Assembly (NCBI GenBank): GCA_036493595.1
Contig: DASXPN010000106.1
Coordinates: forward strand, 1 to 64,000
DNA length: 64,000 bases
Origin: DATAES01 sp036493595
Lineage (GTDB): Bacteria > Actinomycetota > Acidimicrobiia > Acidimicrobiales > JACDCH01
Direction: 5' to 3'
In this document: positions 25,519 to 34,256 of the stretch, piece by piece
Numbering within the stretch: the first letter of the stretch is position 1
Layout of the letters: each line of letters starts with the position of its first letter
Translations under genes and position numbers: made by a program
The notes under the pieces: model-generated
Databases searched by the model: none
Seen by the model: the letters and a program-made list of their open reading frames with translations, nothing else
Told to the model about the DNA's origin: nothing

Positions 25519-25534
25519 CTGACACGCGTGTCAG
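25519..25534. promoter_or_regulatory. operator palindrome, site 4 of 14 (perfect 16-bp palindrome)
   Basis: The sequence ctgacacgcgtgtcag is its own reverse complement over all 16 bases and is followed by GTT. It lies in a 53-bp divergent gap between an SDR (21 bp away) and an amidase (16 bp away). Confidence 0.78.
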
Positions 25535-25550
25535 GTTTCGTTGTGGTCAC

Positions 25551-26951
25551 ATGAAGACCATGGACGACACGCTGGCGACACAGGATGCGACGGCGCTGGC
25601 GGGCGCGATCGCCCGTAAGGAAGTGAGCAGCCGCGAGTTGCTCGAGCTGTATCTCGATCGCATCGACCGGCTGAACCCCGCGATCAACGCCGTTGTCACG
25701 CTCGATGCGGACCGGGCACGGGCTGCAGCCGGCGTGGCGGATGATCTGACCGCGAAAGGCCAGAGCGTCGGCCCGTTGCACGGCCTGCCCGTGACCATCA
25801 AGGACGCCATCGAAGTGGAAGGGGTGCGATCGACCGGCGGGGCCGTCGAGTTGCGCGACCACGTGCCCACGGCCGACGCGCCCGCCGTCGCCCAGTTGAA
25901 GGCGGCAGGGGCGGTCGTGTTCGGCAAGACCAACGTGCCGAGGTGGTCCGGCGACCTCCAGACCTACAACGAGATCTTCGGCACGACGAACAATCCGTGG
26001 GATGCCACTCGCGTGCCCGGAGGGTCGTCAGGTGGCCCCGCCGCCGCGGTCGCGTCCGGCCTCAGCAGCTTCGAGCTCGGTACGGACATCGGAGGGTCGG
26101 TGCGGATCCCGTCGCACTGTTGCGGCGTGTTCGGGCACAAGCCCAGCTTCGGTGTCGTGCCGCAGCGTGGCTACCTCGACCATGTCGGAGGCGGAACGAC
26201 GGATGCGGACATCAATGTGTTCGGCCCGATCGCTCGCAGCGCGGCGGACCTCGACCTGCTCATGTCGGTTCTCGCGTCACCCGAACCGGAACGCTCGGTC
26301 GCGTGGCGCGTCGACCTTCCCGCGCCGCGTCATCGCGACGTGGCGTCGTACCGAGTGGGCCTGTGGTTCGAGGAGCCGCCGTGCGCCATCGATCGCGACC
26401 AGCTCGCGGTGTTGCGACGCGCCGCCGACGCGCTCGCGAGCGCGGGCGCCAAGGTCGAGGAGGCCCATCCTCCCGTCGACTTCAACGAGCAACACGGTCT
26501 CTTCATCCAGATGATCACGCCCGCGATCTCGGTGAGCATGCCCGACGACGTGGGCGACGCGCTGAGCGGCTCGCACCTCCAATGGTTGCGCGCCGACGCG
26601 CACCGCGCCCAGCTGCGCGCGACGTGGGCCGAGTGGTTCGAGACCTACGACGCGCTTCTCTGCCCGGTGATGCCCGTGCCGGCGATCCCGCACCAGCAAG
26701 ACGGCGACATGTTCAGCCGCACCATCGACATCAACGGCGAGACGACGTCGTACGTGAACCTCATCAGGTGGACCGGCCTCATCGGCGTGCTCGGCCTGCC
26801 GTCAGCAGTCCCACCGATCGGGCGCACGACCGCGGGACTGCCGGTCGGCGTGCAAGTCGTGACGCCATACTTACGCGACCGCGACGCGATCGCGCTCGCC
26901 GGCCATCTCGCCGAGTTGGCCGGCGGCTACGACGTCCCGCCCGGTTTCTGA
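25551..26951 (+). CDS. amidase signature family protein
   Basis: A 466-residue amidase with the Ser-cis-Ser-Lys arrangement: the lysine is in LPVTIKDAIEVEGVRSTGGA, the cis-serine in PGGSSGGPAAAVASGLS, and the acyl-forming serine in TDIGGSVRIPSHCCGVFGHK. The length is usual for cytosolic bacterial amidases. It hydrolyses an amide to a carboxylic acid and ammonia; the substrate cannot be read from the sequence. Placement beside an operator of the lipid-catabolism set suggests it releases an acid that is then activated to CoA. ATG 25560 is an alternative start. Confidence 0.92.
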   Translation: MKTMDDTLATQDATALAGAIARKEVSSRELLELYLDRIDRLNPAINAVVTLDADRARAAAGVADDLTAKGQSVGPLHGLPVTIKDAIEVEGVRSTGGAVELRDHVPTADAPAVAQLKAAGAVVFGKTNVPRWSGDLQTYNEIFGTTNNPWDATRVPGGSSGGPAAAVASGLSSFELGTDIGGSVRIPSHCCGVFGHKPSFGVVPQRGYLDHVGGGTTDADINVFGPIARSAADLDLLMSVLASPEPERSVAWRVDLPAPRHRDVASYRVGLWFEEPPCAIDRDQLAVLRRAADALASAGAKVEEAHPPVDFNEQHGLFIQMITPAISVSMPDDVGDALSGSHLQWLRADAHRAQLRATWAEWFETYDALLCPVMPVPAIPHQQDGDMFSRTIDINGETTSYVNLIRWTGLIGVLGLPSAVPPIGRTTAGLPVGVQVVTPYLRDRDAIALAGHLAELAGGYDVPPGF

Positions 26952-27001
26952 CGTGCACGACCACGAGCACGTGGGCCAGCACGACCAGCACGACCAGGAC
27001 G

Positions 27002-27050
27002 AACTCCGGGTCCATTGTGGGGCCGGGGCCCCGCAACGGCACCAACATTG
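27002..27050 (-). repeat. intergenic hairpin repeat, copy B
   Basis: Inverted relative to copy A: aactccgggtccattgtggg is on the left and cggcaccaacatt on the right. The palindrome at 27012-27039 is imperfect. It lies between the amidase stop and the MgtC-like start. Confidence 0.8.
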
Positions 27051-27068
27051 GAAGGGGTGGTGGGGCTG

Positions 27069-27536
27069 ATGTGGGACCACAACGAGGCGGTCATGTTGTG
27101 GCATCTCATCCTCGCCTTCCTGCTCGCGTTCGTGGTCGGGTTCGAGCGTGAGATCCGGGGCGCGCCGGCGGGTGATCGCACCTACTCGCTCGTGGGAACG
27201 GGTGCTGCCGCGATCACGGCGGTGACGATCGGGCCGGCACCGCAGGCGATCGCCGGCGTCATCACCGGCATCGGCTTCATCGGCGCCGGCTTCGTGATCC
27301 ATAGCGACATGGGCACCTTGAAGGGCATCACGTCCGCGGCGACGATCTTCGCGGTGGCTGCCATCGGCGTCGTCGCCGGTAGCGGTCACACGTGGCTGGC
27401 GGTGGCGATCACCGCGCTCGTACTCGTCGATCTCGAGTTGCGGCAGGTCCCGGGCCTGCGCCGGTTCGATGCGCGCCGCTATGTCCAACGGGTCCGCGAC
27501 GATGACGCGATGCCCGGCATGGACGACGACGCCTGA
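27069..27536 (+). CDS. MgtC/SapB family membrane protein
   Basis: A 155-residue inner-membrane protein with about four helices. It shows the MgtC/SapB pattern: FVVGFEREIRGAPAGDRTYSL, GTGAAAITAV, ITGIGFIGAGFVIH and LKGITSAATIFAVAAIGVVAG. Homologues take part in magnesium homeostasis or virulence by binding ATP synthase or transport ATPases. ATG 27069 is preferred; GTG 27057 just upstream is possible. A repeat element lies 19 bp upstream. Confidence 0.88.
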   Translation: MWDHNEAVMLWHLILAFLLAFVVGFEREIRGAPAGDRTYSLVGTGAAAITAVTIGPAPQAIAGVITGIGFIGAGFVIHSDMGTLKGITSAATIFAVAAIGVVAGSGHTWLAVAITALVLVDLELRQVPGLRRFDARRYVQRVRDDDAMPGMDDDA

Positions 27537-27567
27537 GCATCAGCGGCTGAGGGTCACCGGCTGAGCA

Positions 27568-29058
27568 TCAGAGGGCCACGTCGACCCCAGTGGCCTTCCC
27601 GAGCGCGGCGAGGTCGTCGAGGATGGCGTCGAGCATGTCCCACAGATCGGGCACGAGCTCGCGGCACGAGACCAGACCGAAGTCGAGCGTGTCGAGGTAG
27701 CTCTGCACCGTCACGTTGAGACCCTGGCCGTCGACGATCGTCGAGACCGGGTAGTAGTGCAGCAGCTTGCTGCCCGCGGCATACAGCGGCTCGCGCGGCC
27801 CCGGCACGTTCGAGATCACGAGGTTGATGGGCGGGTTGAACCGCTCGGTGAGGCGCGTGGCCATCCGCATGGCGCGGGAGAACACCGCGGGCGGTGGGAA
27901 CGACGCGAAGTCGGTGAGCGAGTCGGCGGGGATGGCGTCGAAGAGCTCTTTGGCGTTGGCCATCGCCTGGTGCACCCGCTCGACCCGCGTGACCGGATCG
28001 GCTTCGTCGGTCGGCAGGGTGGCGAAGATGGCGGACACGCGGTTGGTCCAACGTTCGGTCTCATCCCCTGTACGGATCGAGACGGGCACCATCGCGCCGA
28101 GGGGACGATCGGTCAGCGCGTCGTGCTGTGCCAGCCATGTGCGCAGCCCGCCGGCGCACACCGCCATCACGACGTCGTTCACCGTGGCGCCGAGCGCGTT
28201 CTTGATGTCCTTGACCGCCTGCAGTGGGGCCGAACGGAACGCGAACCGCCGGTGTGGCGTGATCGGCGCGTTGAACGGTGTCGGTGGCGCGGACAGCGAC
28301 GGCAACGGACCCGCAAGGTCGGTCTCCGGTGAACGTTCCCGCCCCACGTTGAGCAGCGAGCCGAGCGGACCGCGCAGGCTGCCGCGGACCTGGTTCGCGG
28401 CGGCGACGAGAGCAGGGTTGCGGGTGGCTCGCCCGAAGTCGCGCGCCGTCCGTGCGCCCAGCACGATGGCCCGCCCCGGCTTGCGCACGAGGTTCGGGAT
28501 GGCGCGGGCCAAGACCTCCGCGTCGGTCGGCGCTCGCTCCGGCTCCCAGTCGGCGCTGGTGCCGAACAGGTCGTCGCCTTCGGGTGACGCGTCGAGCATC
28601 ATCGTGAGGAGCTCAGCGCCGGACGCGCCGTCGACGGTCGCGTGATGGACCTTCGTGAGAATGCCGAAGCGATCGTCGGGCAGGCCTTCGATCACGTACG
28701 TCTCCCACAGCGGACGCGTGCGGTCGAGCGGCCGGCCGATGATGCGCGCCACGAGGTCGGCGAGTTGCGCGTCGGAACCGGGGGGCGGGATGGCGGTGTT
28801 GCGCACATGGAAGTCGAGATCGAAGTGGTCGTCGTCGATCCAGTACGGATGGTCGAGGTGCATCGGCACGTCTCGCAGGCGGCGGCGCAGCGGCTCGAGC
28901 AGATGCAACCGTCGCTCGATCTGATCGCGCCACGCGGCGAGCGGTTCGTAATCCGGGTCGTCCGGTCGCTTGAACACCGACAAGCTCGAGACGTGACCGA
29001 ACTGTGACGGCGTCTCCATGTAGAGGAACGTCGCGTCAAGCCCTGAAAGTTGCTTCAT
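27568..29058 (-). CDS. wax ester synthase/diacylglycerol acyltransferase (WS/DGAT)
   Basis: A 496-residue acyltransferase that makes wax esters or triacylglycerol from acyl-CoA. The catalytic HHATVDG motif is near residue 140, preceded by PLWETYVIEGL. FRSAPLQAVKDIKNALGATVNDVVM and NLVISNVPGPREPLYAAG are both characteristic. ATG 29058 follows GGGAGGCG, a good ribosome-binding site; the longer frame is not used. It fits a lipid-storing actinobacterium, balancing the surrounding catabolic genes. Confidence 0.93.
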   Translation of the reverse strand: MKQLSGLDATFLYMETPSQFGHVSSLSVFKRPDDPDYEPLAAWRDQIERRLHLLEPLRRRLRDVPMHLDHPYWIDDDHFDLDFHVRNTAIPPPGSDAQLADLVARIIGRPLDRTRPLWETYVIEGLPDDRFGILTKVHHATVDGASGAELLTMMLDASPEGDDLFGTSADWEPERAPTDAEVLARAIPNLVRKPGRAIVLGARTARDFGRATRNPALVAAANQVRGSLRGPLGSLLNVGRERSPETDLAGPLPSLSAPPTPFNAPITPHRRFAFRSAPLQAVKDIKNALGATVNDVVMAVCAGGLRTWLAQHDALTDRPLGAMVPVSIRTGDETERWTNRVSAIFATLPTDEADPVTRVERVHQAMANAKELFDAIPADSLTDFASFPPPAVFSRAMRMATRLTERFNPPINLVISNVPGPREPLYAAGSKLLHYYPVSTIVDGQGLNVTVQSYLDTLDFGLVSCRELVPDLWDMLDAILDDLAALGKATGVDVAL

Positions 29059-29087
29059 GGCGCCTCCCTGCCCCTGTGCCCGGCGAA

Positions 29088-29390
29088 CTAGCCGCCGGGA
29101 GTGTGATGGGCGACCAACGGCACCCACTTGACGTCGGGAGCGGAGCTGATGCCGCCCTCGGCGAGCGCGGCCCCGAGCCGTGACTCCATGAACGCGGCCT
29201 GCGCGTCCCGCGACGACCAGACCTCGGTGACGACGAAGGTGCCGTCGTCCGACACGCCAGCGGCGTGCATGACGAGCCCTTCCGGCCAATCGCCGGCGCC
29301 GCTGTGCATGTCGATGCCGAGGATCTTGTTCACCGCCTCGTACTCCTCGGGTCCCACTCCGTCGAACTCCAGAATCAGTGCTTCAGCCAT
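29088..29390 (-). CDS. small ABM-type dimeric alpha/beta barrel protein
   Basis: A 100-residue protein with the pattern of antibiotic-biosynthesis-monooxygenase-like or related ferredoxin-like dimers: MAEALILEFDGVGPEEYEAV, GLVMHAAGVSDDGTFVVTEVW and DAQAAFMESRLGAALAEGG. Such proteins are small oxygenases or binding proteins with no cofactor signature. ATG 29390 has GGAGAG just upstream, so it is preferred over an upstream start. It lies 29 bp before the WS/DGAT start and is probably cotranscribed. Confidence 0.78.
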   Translation of the reverse strand: MAEALILEFDGVGPEEYEAVNKILGIDMHSGAGDWPEGLVMHAAGVSDDGTFVVTEVWSSRDAQAAFMESRLGAALAEGGISSAPDVKWVPLVAHHTPGG

Positions 29391-29480
29391 TAGGGCTCTC
29401 CCCTCCCGTGGTTCGGCCACAGCTTGCCCCGTCGAGTCGGGCGGTGCACCGCGGACCGGATCAGCCCACAGCAGCCCGGA

Positions 29481-30800
29481 TCAGGCGTCGACGAGGCGGA
29501 CCTGCTTGTAGCCGTGGCGTTCGAGGGAGCCTCGTTCGACCATCTCGACGTCGGCTCGCACACCGACTTCGGCCTCGACGGCGCGCGCGCATTCGCCGGC
29601 GATGGCCATTGCATCGCCCTGCTCGCCACCGATCTCGACGCGCAGGTGCAGCGCGGCCACCGCATTGCTCGGCTTCACGACTTGCCACTCGAGCGTCGGA
29701 TCGTTCACCGACGGGATACGGCGCAACGCGCTCTCGAGCTCGGCGACTTGGAAGTGCTTGCCCTGGCTCGACAGGAGATCCTTGAACCGACCTCCCCAGA
29801 AGCCCCGCTTGGTGCTCTCACCGCAAGCGCACCGCTCGGTCACGAAGCACGCCGCCTCTTCGAGGTCGTATCGCAACAGTCCGTTGTCGCGATCGAGCGT
29901 CGTCACGACGAGGTTGCCCCACTCGCCATCGGGCACGTCACGACCGGTGGCCGGGTCGATTGCCTGCACGATCGCCCAGTCCTCGTGCACATGGCCGCCG
30001 TCGCTCTCGCCGCACGGTCCGCCCACGTACGCGTACGCCTCGAGGCCGCACGTCATGATCGGTAGGCCCTTCTTGCCGAAGCCGCGCAACACGAACGACG
30101 GCAAGCCCGCGTCCTTGGCGAGGTCCTTGCCCATGTTCGCCGCGATCTCCGCGAAGCGGCCATGGTTGAACGCAACCATCGAGACGTCGGGATGCACGCG
30201 CTCCCACATGCGGATGCCTTGCTCGCCGAGCTCGTCGGTGTCGGGCGGCGCCACCCAGAGATTGAGCATCCCGAAGTACTCGAGGCAGCCCGACAACATC
30301 ACGCCACCCCCGTAGAGGTACGCGGGATGGGCGTGCGTGACGATCTGACCCGGGCGCCAACCGTTGCGCCACCACACCCGCGCCGCCGACTCGTACTCGA
30401 GCCAGATGTCGTGTCGGGTCCACAACGTGAGCGTCGGAGTGCCAGTCGTCCCCGACGACGATCCGAGGCGGACGCAGTCCTGGCGCCGCGTGAACCGGTA
30501 CTCACCGAACGGGGGATGCTCGGCCTCGCTGTCGCGAAGCTCCTGCTTCAGCGTGGTCGGGATGAGATTGACGTCGTCGACGTCGCGCAGGTCGTTCACC
30601 GAACGGATGCCCGCCGCTCGAAGCTTGCGACCGAACAAACGCGCCTTGCCGTCGGTCACCTTCGCGACGAGCGCGCGCAACCGTTCGAGTTGGAGCTCGC
30701 GCAGTTGCTCGCGACCCATCGCCTGCATCTCGGGGTCCCACTGCTTCTGTGCCGGGTCGCGTGGCGCAGGACCGAGAACCCCCGGGTCGTACGTCGGCAT
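29481..30800 (-). CDS. PaaK-like (phenylacetate-CoA ligase family) acyl-CoA ligase
   Basis: A 439-residue adenylate-forming ligase of the PaaK type. The P-loop SSSGTTGTPTL, a metal-binding-like cysteine pair in ERCACGES, and GRFKDLLSSQGKHFQVAELE match the family. The last ~100 residues form the compact PaaK C-domain. It activates an aromatic or other carboxylic acid to its CoA thioester. The start is 16 bp from the operator shared with the FGGY kinase gene. It ends 90 bp before the small ABM-type gene on the same strand. Confidence 0.88.
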   Translation of the reverse strand: MPTYDPGVLGPAPRDPAQKQWDPEMQAMGREQLRELQLERLRALVAKVTDGKARLFGRKLRAAGIRSVNDLRDVDDVNLIPTTLKQELRDSEAEHPPFGEYRFTRRQDCVRLGSSSGTTGTPTLTLWTRHDIWLEYESAARVWWRNGWRPGQIVTHAHPAYLYGGGVMLSGCLEYFGMLNLWVAPPDTDELGEQGIRMWERVHPDVSMVAFNHGRFAEIAANMGKDLAKDAGLPSFVLRGFGKKGLPIMTCGLEAYAYVGGPCGESDGGHVHEDWAIVQAIDPATGRDVPDGEWGNLVVTTLDRDNGLLRYDLEEAACFVTERCACGESTKRGFWGGRFKDLLSSQGKHFQVAELESALRRIPSVNDPTLEWQVVKPSNAVAALHLRVEIGGEQGDAMAIAGECARAVEAEVGVRADVEMVERGSLERHGYKQVRLVDA

Positions 30801-30816
30801 AGGCTCCGGACCCTAC

Positions 30817-30832
30817 CTGACACGTCCGTCAG
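30817..30832. promoter_or_regulatory. operator palindrome, site 5 of 14
   Basis: The sequence ctgacacgtccgtcag is flanked by AC on the left and GT on the right, giving a full ACCTGAC-N6-GTCAGGT. The GTG start of the kinase gene begins at the very next base, and the PaaK-like start is 16 bp away. Confidence 0.78.
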
Positions 30833-32242
30833 GTGATTCGGGAGGCGCCGGCCATCGCAACACAGACAACGATCGGCATCGACATCGGTACGACGTCGGT
30901 GAAGGCGGTCGCGGCGGACGGCGACGGCAACGTGGTTGCGGCGAGCCGCATCCCTCACGGCGCCAAGGTCCCCGGACCGGAAGCGCTCGAACATGACGTG
31001 GAGATGGCGTGGCGCGACGGTGTGCGACGCGCGTATGCGGACGTGAGTCGCGATGTCGACGTCGTCGCAGTGAACGTCGCGGCCATGGTCCCATCGCTCG
31101 GCGCGTTTCGCGCCGACGGCTCCGCCGCCGGGCCGGGTTTGCTGTACGGCGATCATCGCGGGCGCCGGCCCGGTAGTGCGGACGGCGGCAACCCGGCCGA
31201 GAGTGGCGAGCTGTTGGGGTTCCTCGGTTGGCTGCACGCCAACTGTCCGGACGCGGAGCGGTTCTGGCCCGCCCAAGCGGCGGCCAACTACGAGCTGTCC
31301 GGCCGGCCCGCACTCGACACCACGACCGCGTTCACCGCGTACCCGTTGTTCGACGGCGCGCAATGGGATCCGGCGCTGTCGGCCGAAGCCGGCGTCGAAC
31401 CCGCGCAGTTGCCGGAGATCGTGTCGGGCGTCGACCCGGCGGGCAGAGTCGGTGGTGGCGCGGCTGGTCCCGATCACGATGGGCCGTTACTCGGGGGCGG
31501 GACGATCGACGCGATGGGCGAACAGATCGTTGCGGGTGCTGACGAGATCGGCGATGTCCTCGTCATCTGCGGCACGACGCTCATCACGTGGGCGGTGATG
31601 GGGGAGGAGTGGATCGAGAGGCCCGGGCTCTGGACCATCCCGCACACCGCGCCCGGCAAGTTGTTGATCGGCGGACCGTCGAACGCCGGCGGGTTGTTCC
31701 TCAACTGGGCCACTGCCCTGGCCGGCAAGGGTGGCGACGACGATGCGGTCGACCCGTCGGACGTGCCCGTATGGCTGCCGTACGTGCGCGGCGAGCGCAC
31801 GCCGTTGCACCGCCACGATCTGCGGGCGTCGTTGCACGGGCTGAACCTCACGCACGGCCCCGCGCACGTCCGGCGCGCCGCGTACGAGGCCGCGGGGTTC
31901 GTCGTCCGCCATCATCTCGATCTCGCGGGCGACGCGATCGCGCCGAGACGTCTCGTCGCGACGGGCGGCGGCACTCGTGTCGAGCCGTGGCTGCAGGCGC
32001 TGGCGGACTGCACCGGTTTGCCGGTGGACGTCGTCGCGGTGCCGGAAGGGGCGGCGTTGGGGTCGGCGTTCATCGCCCGGTGCGTCGCGGGCCTGGAGTC
32101 GCAGATGAGCGACGGCAGCCGGTGGGCACGCGTTGCGCGGCGAATCGACCCCGATGACCGATGGGTGCCGCGAGTGGCGGAGCGATACGACGACTTCCTT
32201 ACGCAGACCACACGCGCGGCCACTGGCAGCGACGTAATCTGA
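30833..32242 (+). CDS. FGGY-family carbohydrate kinase
   Basis: A ~469-residue sugar/polyol kinase. It has the N-terminal phosphate motif TIGIDIGTTSVKAVA, a central GTTLITWAVMGEEW, PYVRGERTPLHRHDLRAS, and the C-terminal adenosine motif VATGGGTRVEPWLQALADCTGLPVDV. It phosphorylates a sugar-like alcohol with ATP. The start is uncertain: GTG 30833 abuts the operator, while a GGGAGG sequence 10 bp further in has no standard start codon after it. A carbohydrate kinase among CoA-ester genes is unexpected; its substrate could be a sugar or polyol released from a glycosylated lipid, but this is speculation. Confidence 0.85.
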   Translation: MIREAPAIATQTTIGIDIGTTSVKAVAADGDGNVVAASRIPHGAKVPGPEALEHDVEMAWRDGVRRAYADVSRDVDVVAVNVAAMVPSLGAFRADGSAAGPGLLYGDHRGRRPGSADGGNPAESGELLGFLGWLHANCPDAERFWPAQAAANYELSGRPALDTTTAFTAYPLFDGAQWDPALSAEAGVEPAQLPEIVSGVDPAGRVGGGAAGPDHDGPLLGGGTIDAMGEQIVAGADEIGDVLVICGTTLITWAVMGEEWIERPGLWTIPHTAPGKLLIGGPSNAGGLFLNWATALAGKGGDDDAVDPSDVPVWLPYVRGERTPLHRHDLRASLHGLNLTHGPAHVRRAAYEAAGFVVRHHLDLAGDAIAPRRLVATGGGTRVEPWLQALADCTGLPVDVVAVPEGAALGSAFIARCVAGLESQMSDGSRWARVARRIDPDDRWVPRVAERYDDFLTQTTRAATGSDVI

Positions 32243-32254
32243 CGCGCATGTCAG
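32239..32254. promoter_or_regulatory. operator palindrome, site 6 of 14
   Basis: The sequence ctgacgcgcatgtcag is followed by GTA. It overlaps the kinase stop codon (32240-32242) on the left and contains the P450 start codon (ATG 32248) on the right, so bound protein would cover the translation start region. Confidence 0.75.
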
Positions 32255-33477
32255 GTACGAGTCTCGACGCATTGGGGGACTCGTTCGACGCGATGGCGCA
32301 GTTCACCGACACGGTCGCGGGCGATCTCCGCGACCCGTACCCGGGCCTGGCCGAGAAGCGCCGCACGGCGCCGGTCGAGGTGGTGGACGTCGTCGACTTC
32401 GGTGGCGCGCCGCAGACGGTGTGCAACGTCTACACGTACGACGACTGCGCGCAGGTGCTGCGCGACAACGTCACGTTCTCGTCAGGCGCGATCCGCGACT
32501 TGATGGAGCTGGTGATGGGTCCGTTCGTGCTCGTCGGCATGGACGAACCCGAGCACCGGCGCCATCGCAACCTCGTGAGCGCGGCGTTCCGGCACAAGGC
32601 GCTGATGCGGTGGGAGACCGAGGTCGTCGAACCGATCATGCACGATCTCATCGACACGTTCGGCCATCGCGGTTCGGCGGAGCTGGTTCGCGAGTTCACC
32701 TATCGCTTCCCGGTGCAGATCATTGCCGAGATCCTCGGCGTTCCTCACGAGGACCACGAGCACTTCCACGAGATGGCGGTGTGGGTCGTCAACGTCGCCG
32801 CCAATCCCGAGCGCGGCATTCAGGCGTCGCGTGACTTGCGTGAGTACCTCAGCGTCGTCGTCGAGCAGAAGCGTGCGCATCCAGGCGACGACGTGATCAG
32901 CCTGCTCGTACAGGAAGAGCTCGACGGTGAGCGCCTCGACGACGAGGAGATCTACTCGTTCCTTCGTCTGTTGTTGCCCGCGGGCGCGGAGACGACCTAC
33001 CGCGCGACGGGCAACTTCTTGTACGGCCTGCTGAGCCATCCCGATCAGCTCGACGCGCTGCGGGCCGACCGCTCGTTGATGGCGCAGGCGGTCGAGGAGG
33101 CGATCCGCTGGGAGACGCCGTTGCTCATCACGAGCCGGTTGGCGACCTGCGACACCGTCATCGGCGGCGTCGAGGTGCCGGCGGGCACGATGGTGACGCC
33201 GAACATCGGCTCCGCCAATCACGACGAGTCGCGCTGGGATCACGGCGACGACTACGACCTGTTGCGCCCGGTCGTCCCGCACATCGCCTTCGGCGTGGGG
33301 CCGCACATGTGCCTCGGCATGCACCTCGCCCGCATGGAGATGGCTTCGGCTGTCGCAGCATTGCTCGAGCGCTGCCCAGGGTTGCGGTTCGATCCGGACG
33401 CGTTCGAGCGTGACGATCCCCACGTCCACGGCGAGCGCTTCCGTTCGCCGACCGCGTTGCCTGTGACCTGGAACTGA
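32248..33477 (+). CDS. cytochrome P450
   Basis: A 409-residue soluble P450. The I-helix oxygen motif is PAGAETTYR, the ExxR is EEAIRWE, and the heme loop is FGVGPHMCLGMHLARME with its cysteine ligand. It begins MSGTSLDALGDSFDAMAQF. It likely hydroxylates a hydrophobic substrate to start its degradation; redox partner is probably the 3Fe-4S ferredoxin at 37461. ATG 32248 lies within the operator; ATG 32293 (MAQFTDTVAGD) is a shorter alternative. It is followed by two SDR genes and an amidohydrolase on the same strand. Confidence 0.92.
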   Translation: MSGTSLDALGDSFDAMAQFTDTVAGDLRDPYPGLAEKRRTAPVEVVDVVDFGGAPQTVCNVYTYDDCAQVLRDNVTFSSGAIRDLMELVMGPFVLVGMDEPEHRRHRNLVSAAFRHKALMRWETEVVEPIMHDLIDTFGHRGSAELVREFTYRFPVQIIAEILGVPHEDHEHFHEMAVWVVNVAANPERGIQASRDLREYLSVVVEQKRAHPGDDVISLLVQEELDGERLDDEEIYSFLRLLLPAGAETTYRATGNFLYGLLSHPDQLDALRADRSLMAQAVEEAIRWETPLLITSRLATCDTVIGGVEVPAGTMVTPNIGSANHDESRWDHGDDYDLLRPVVPHIAFGVGPHMCLGMHLARMEMASAVAALLERCPGLRFDPDAFERDDPHVHGERFRSPTALPVTWN

Positions 33478-33484
33478 GCGTCAC

Positions 33485-34243
33485 ATGCTCGAGGGCAAGG
33501 TCGCGCTCATCACGGGTGCCGCCTCCGGACAGGGGCGCGCCGCCGCCTCGCTGTTCGGCTGGCACGGCGCGTCGATCGCCATCGTCGACGTCGACGACCG
33601 GCGCGCGGCCGAGACGGCCGAGATCGTGAAAGCACAGGGAGCCCGCAGCGTCACGATCCACGCGGACGTCTCCGTACGGCCGGACTGCGATCGCATGGTC
33701 GCGGAGTGCGTCGGAGCGTTCGGACGACTCGACATCCTCTACAACAACGCGGCCGTGCAGATGTCCGGACGCTTGGTCGAGTGCAGCGAGGACGACTGGG
33801 ATCGCACGATGGCCACGAACCTCAACGCGGTGTTCTGGGCGTGCCGCGCCGCGTTGCCGGTGATGCTCGACCACGACGGCGGCTCGATCATCAACACCGC
33901 GTCCGTACTTGGCCTGATCGGGTCGGAGGGGTACGTCGCGTACGGCGCGGCGAAGGCCGGCCTGGTGGCGCTGACCCGGCAGATCGCGGTCGAGTACGGC
34001 CCGCACATCCGCGCCAATGTCATCGCCCCCGGCTCGATCGACACGCCGCGGTTCCGCAAGGTGGCCGAGGAGATGGACGACACCGACGGGTTCCTGTCCG
34101 GACTGGCACGGGTGATCCCGTTGCAACGGTTGGGCACCGCCGAGGACGTCGCCAACATCGCCCTGTTCCTCGCGTCGAGCCAGTCGGCGTACGTGTCCGG
34201 TGCGGTCATCCCCGCCGACGGCGGCCTGGCGGCTCTCCGATGA
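33485..34243 (+). CDS. short-chain dehydrogenase/reductase
   Basis: A 252-residue classical SDR: TGAASGQGRAAASLFGWHGA, the aspartate of IVDVDD after the second strand (NAD preference), NNAAVQMSG, NTASVLGLIG, and catalytic YGAAKAG. The C-terminus is YVSGAVIPADGGLAAL. It lies 7 bp after the P450 stop, so it very probably belongs to the same operon and oxidises the P450-made alcohol. Its stop overlaps no start; the next SDR starts 13 bp on. Confidence 0.92.
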   Translation: MLEGKVALITGAASGQGRAAASLFGWHGASIAIVDVDDRRAAETAEIVKAQGARSVTIHADVSVRPDCDRMVAECVGAFGRLDILYNNAAVQMSGRLVECSEDDWDRTMATNLNAVFWACRAALPVMLDHDGGSIINTASVLGLIGSEGYVAYGAAKAGLVALTRQIAVEYGPHIRANVIAPGSIDTPRFRKVAEEMDDTDGFLSGLARVIPLQRLGTAEDVANIALFLASSQSAYVSGAVIPADGGLAALR

Positions 34244-34256
34244 CCGCGGCACCGCG

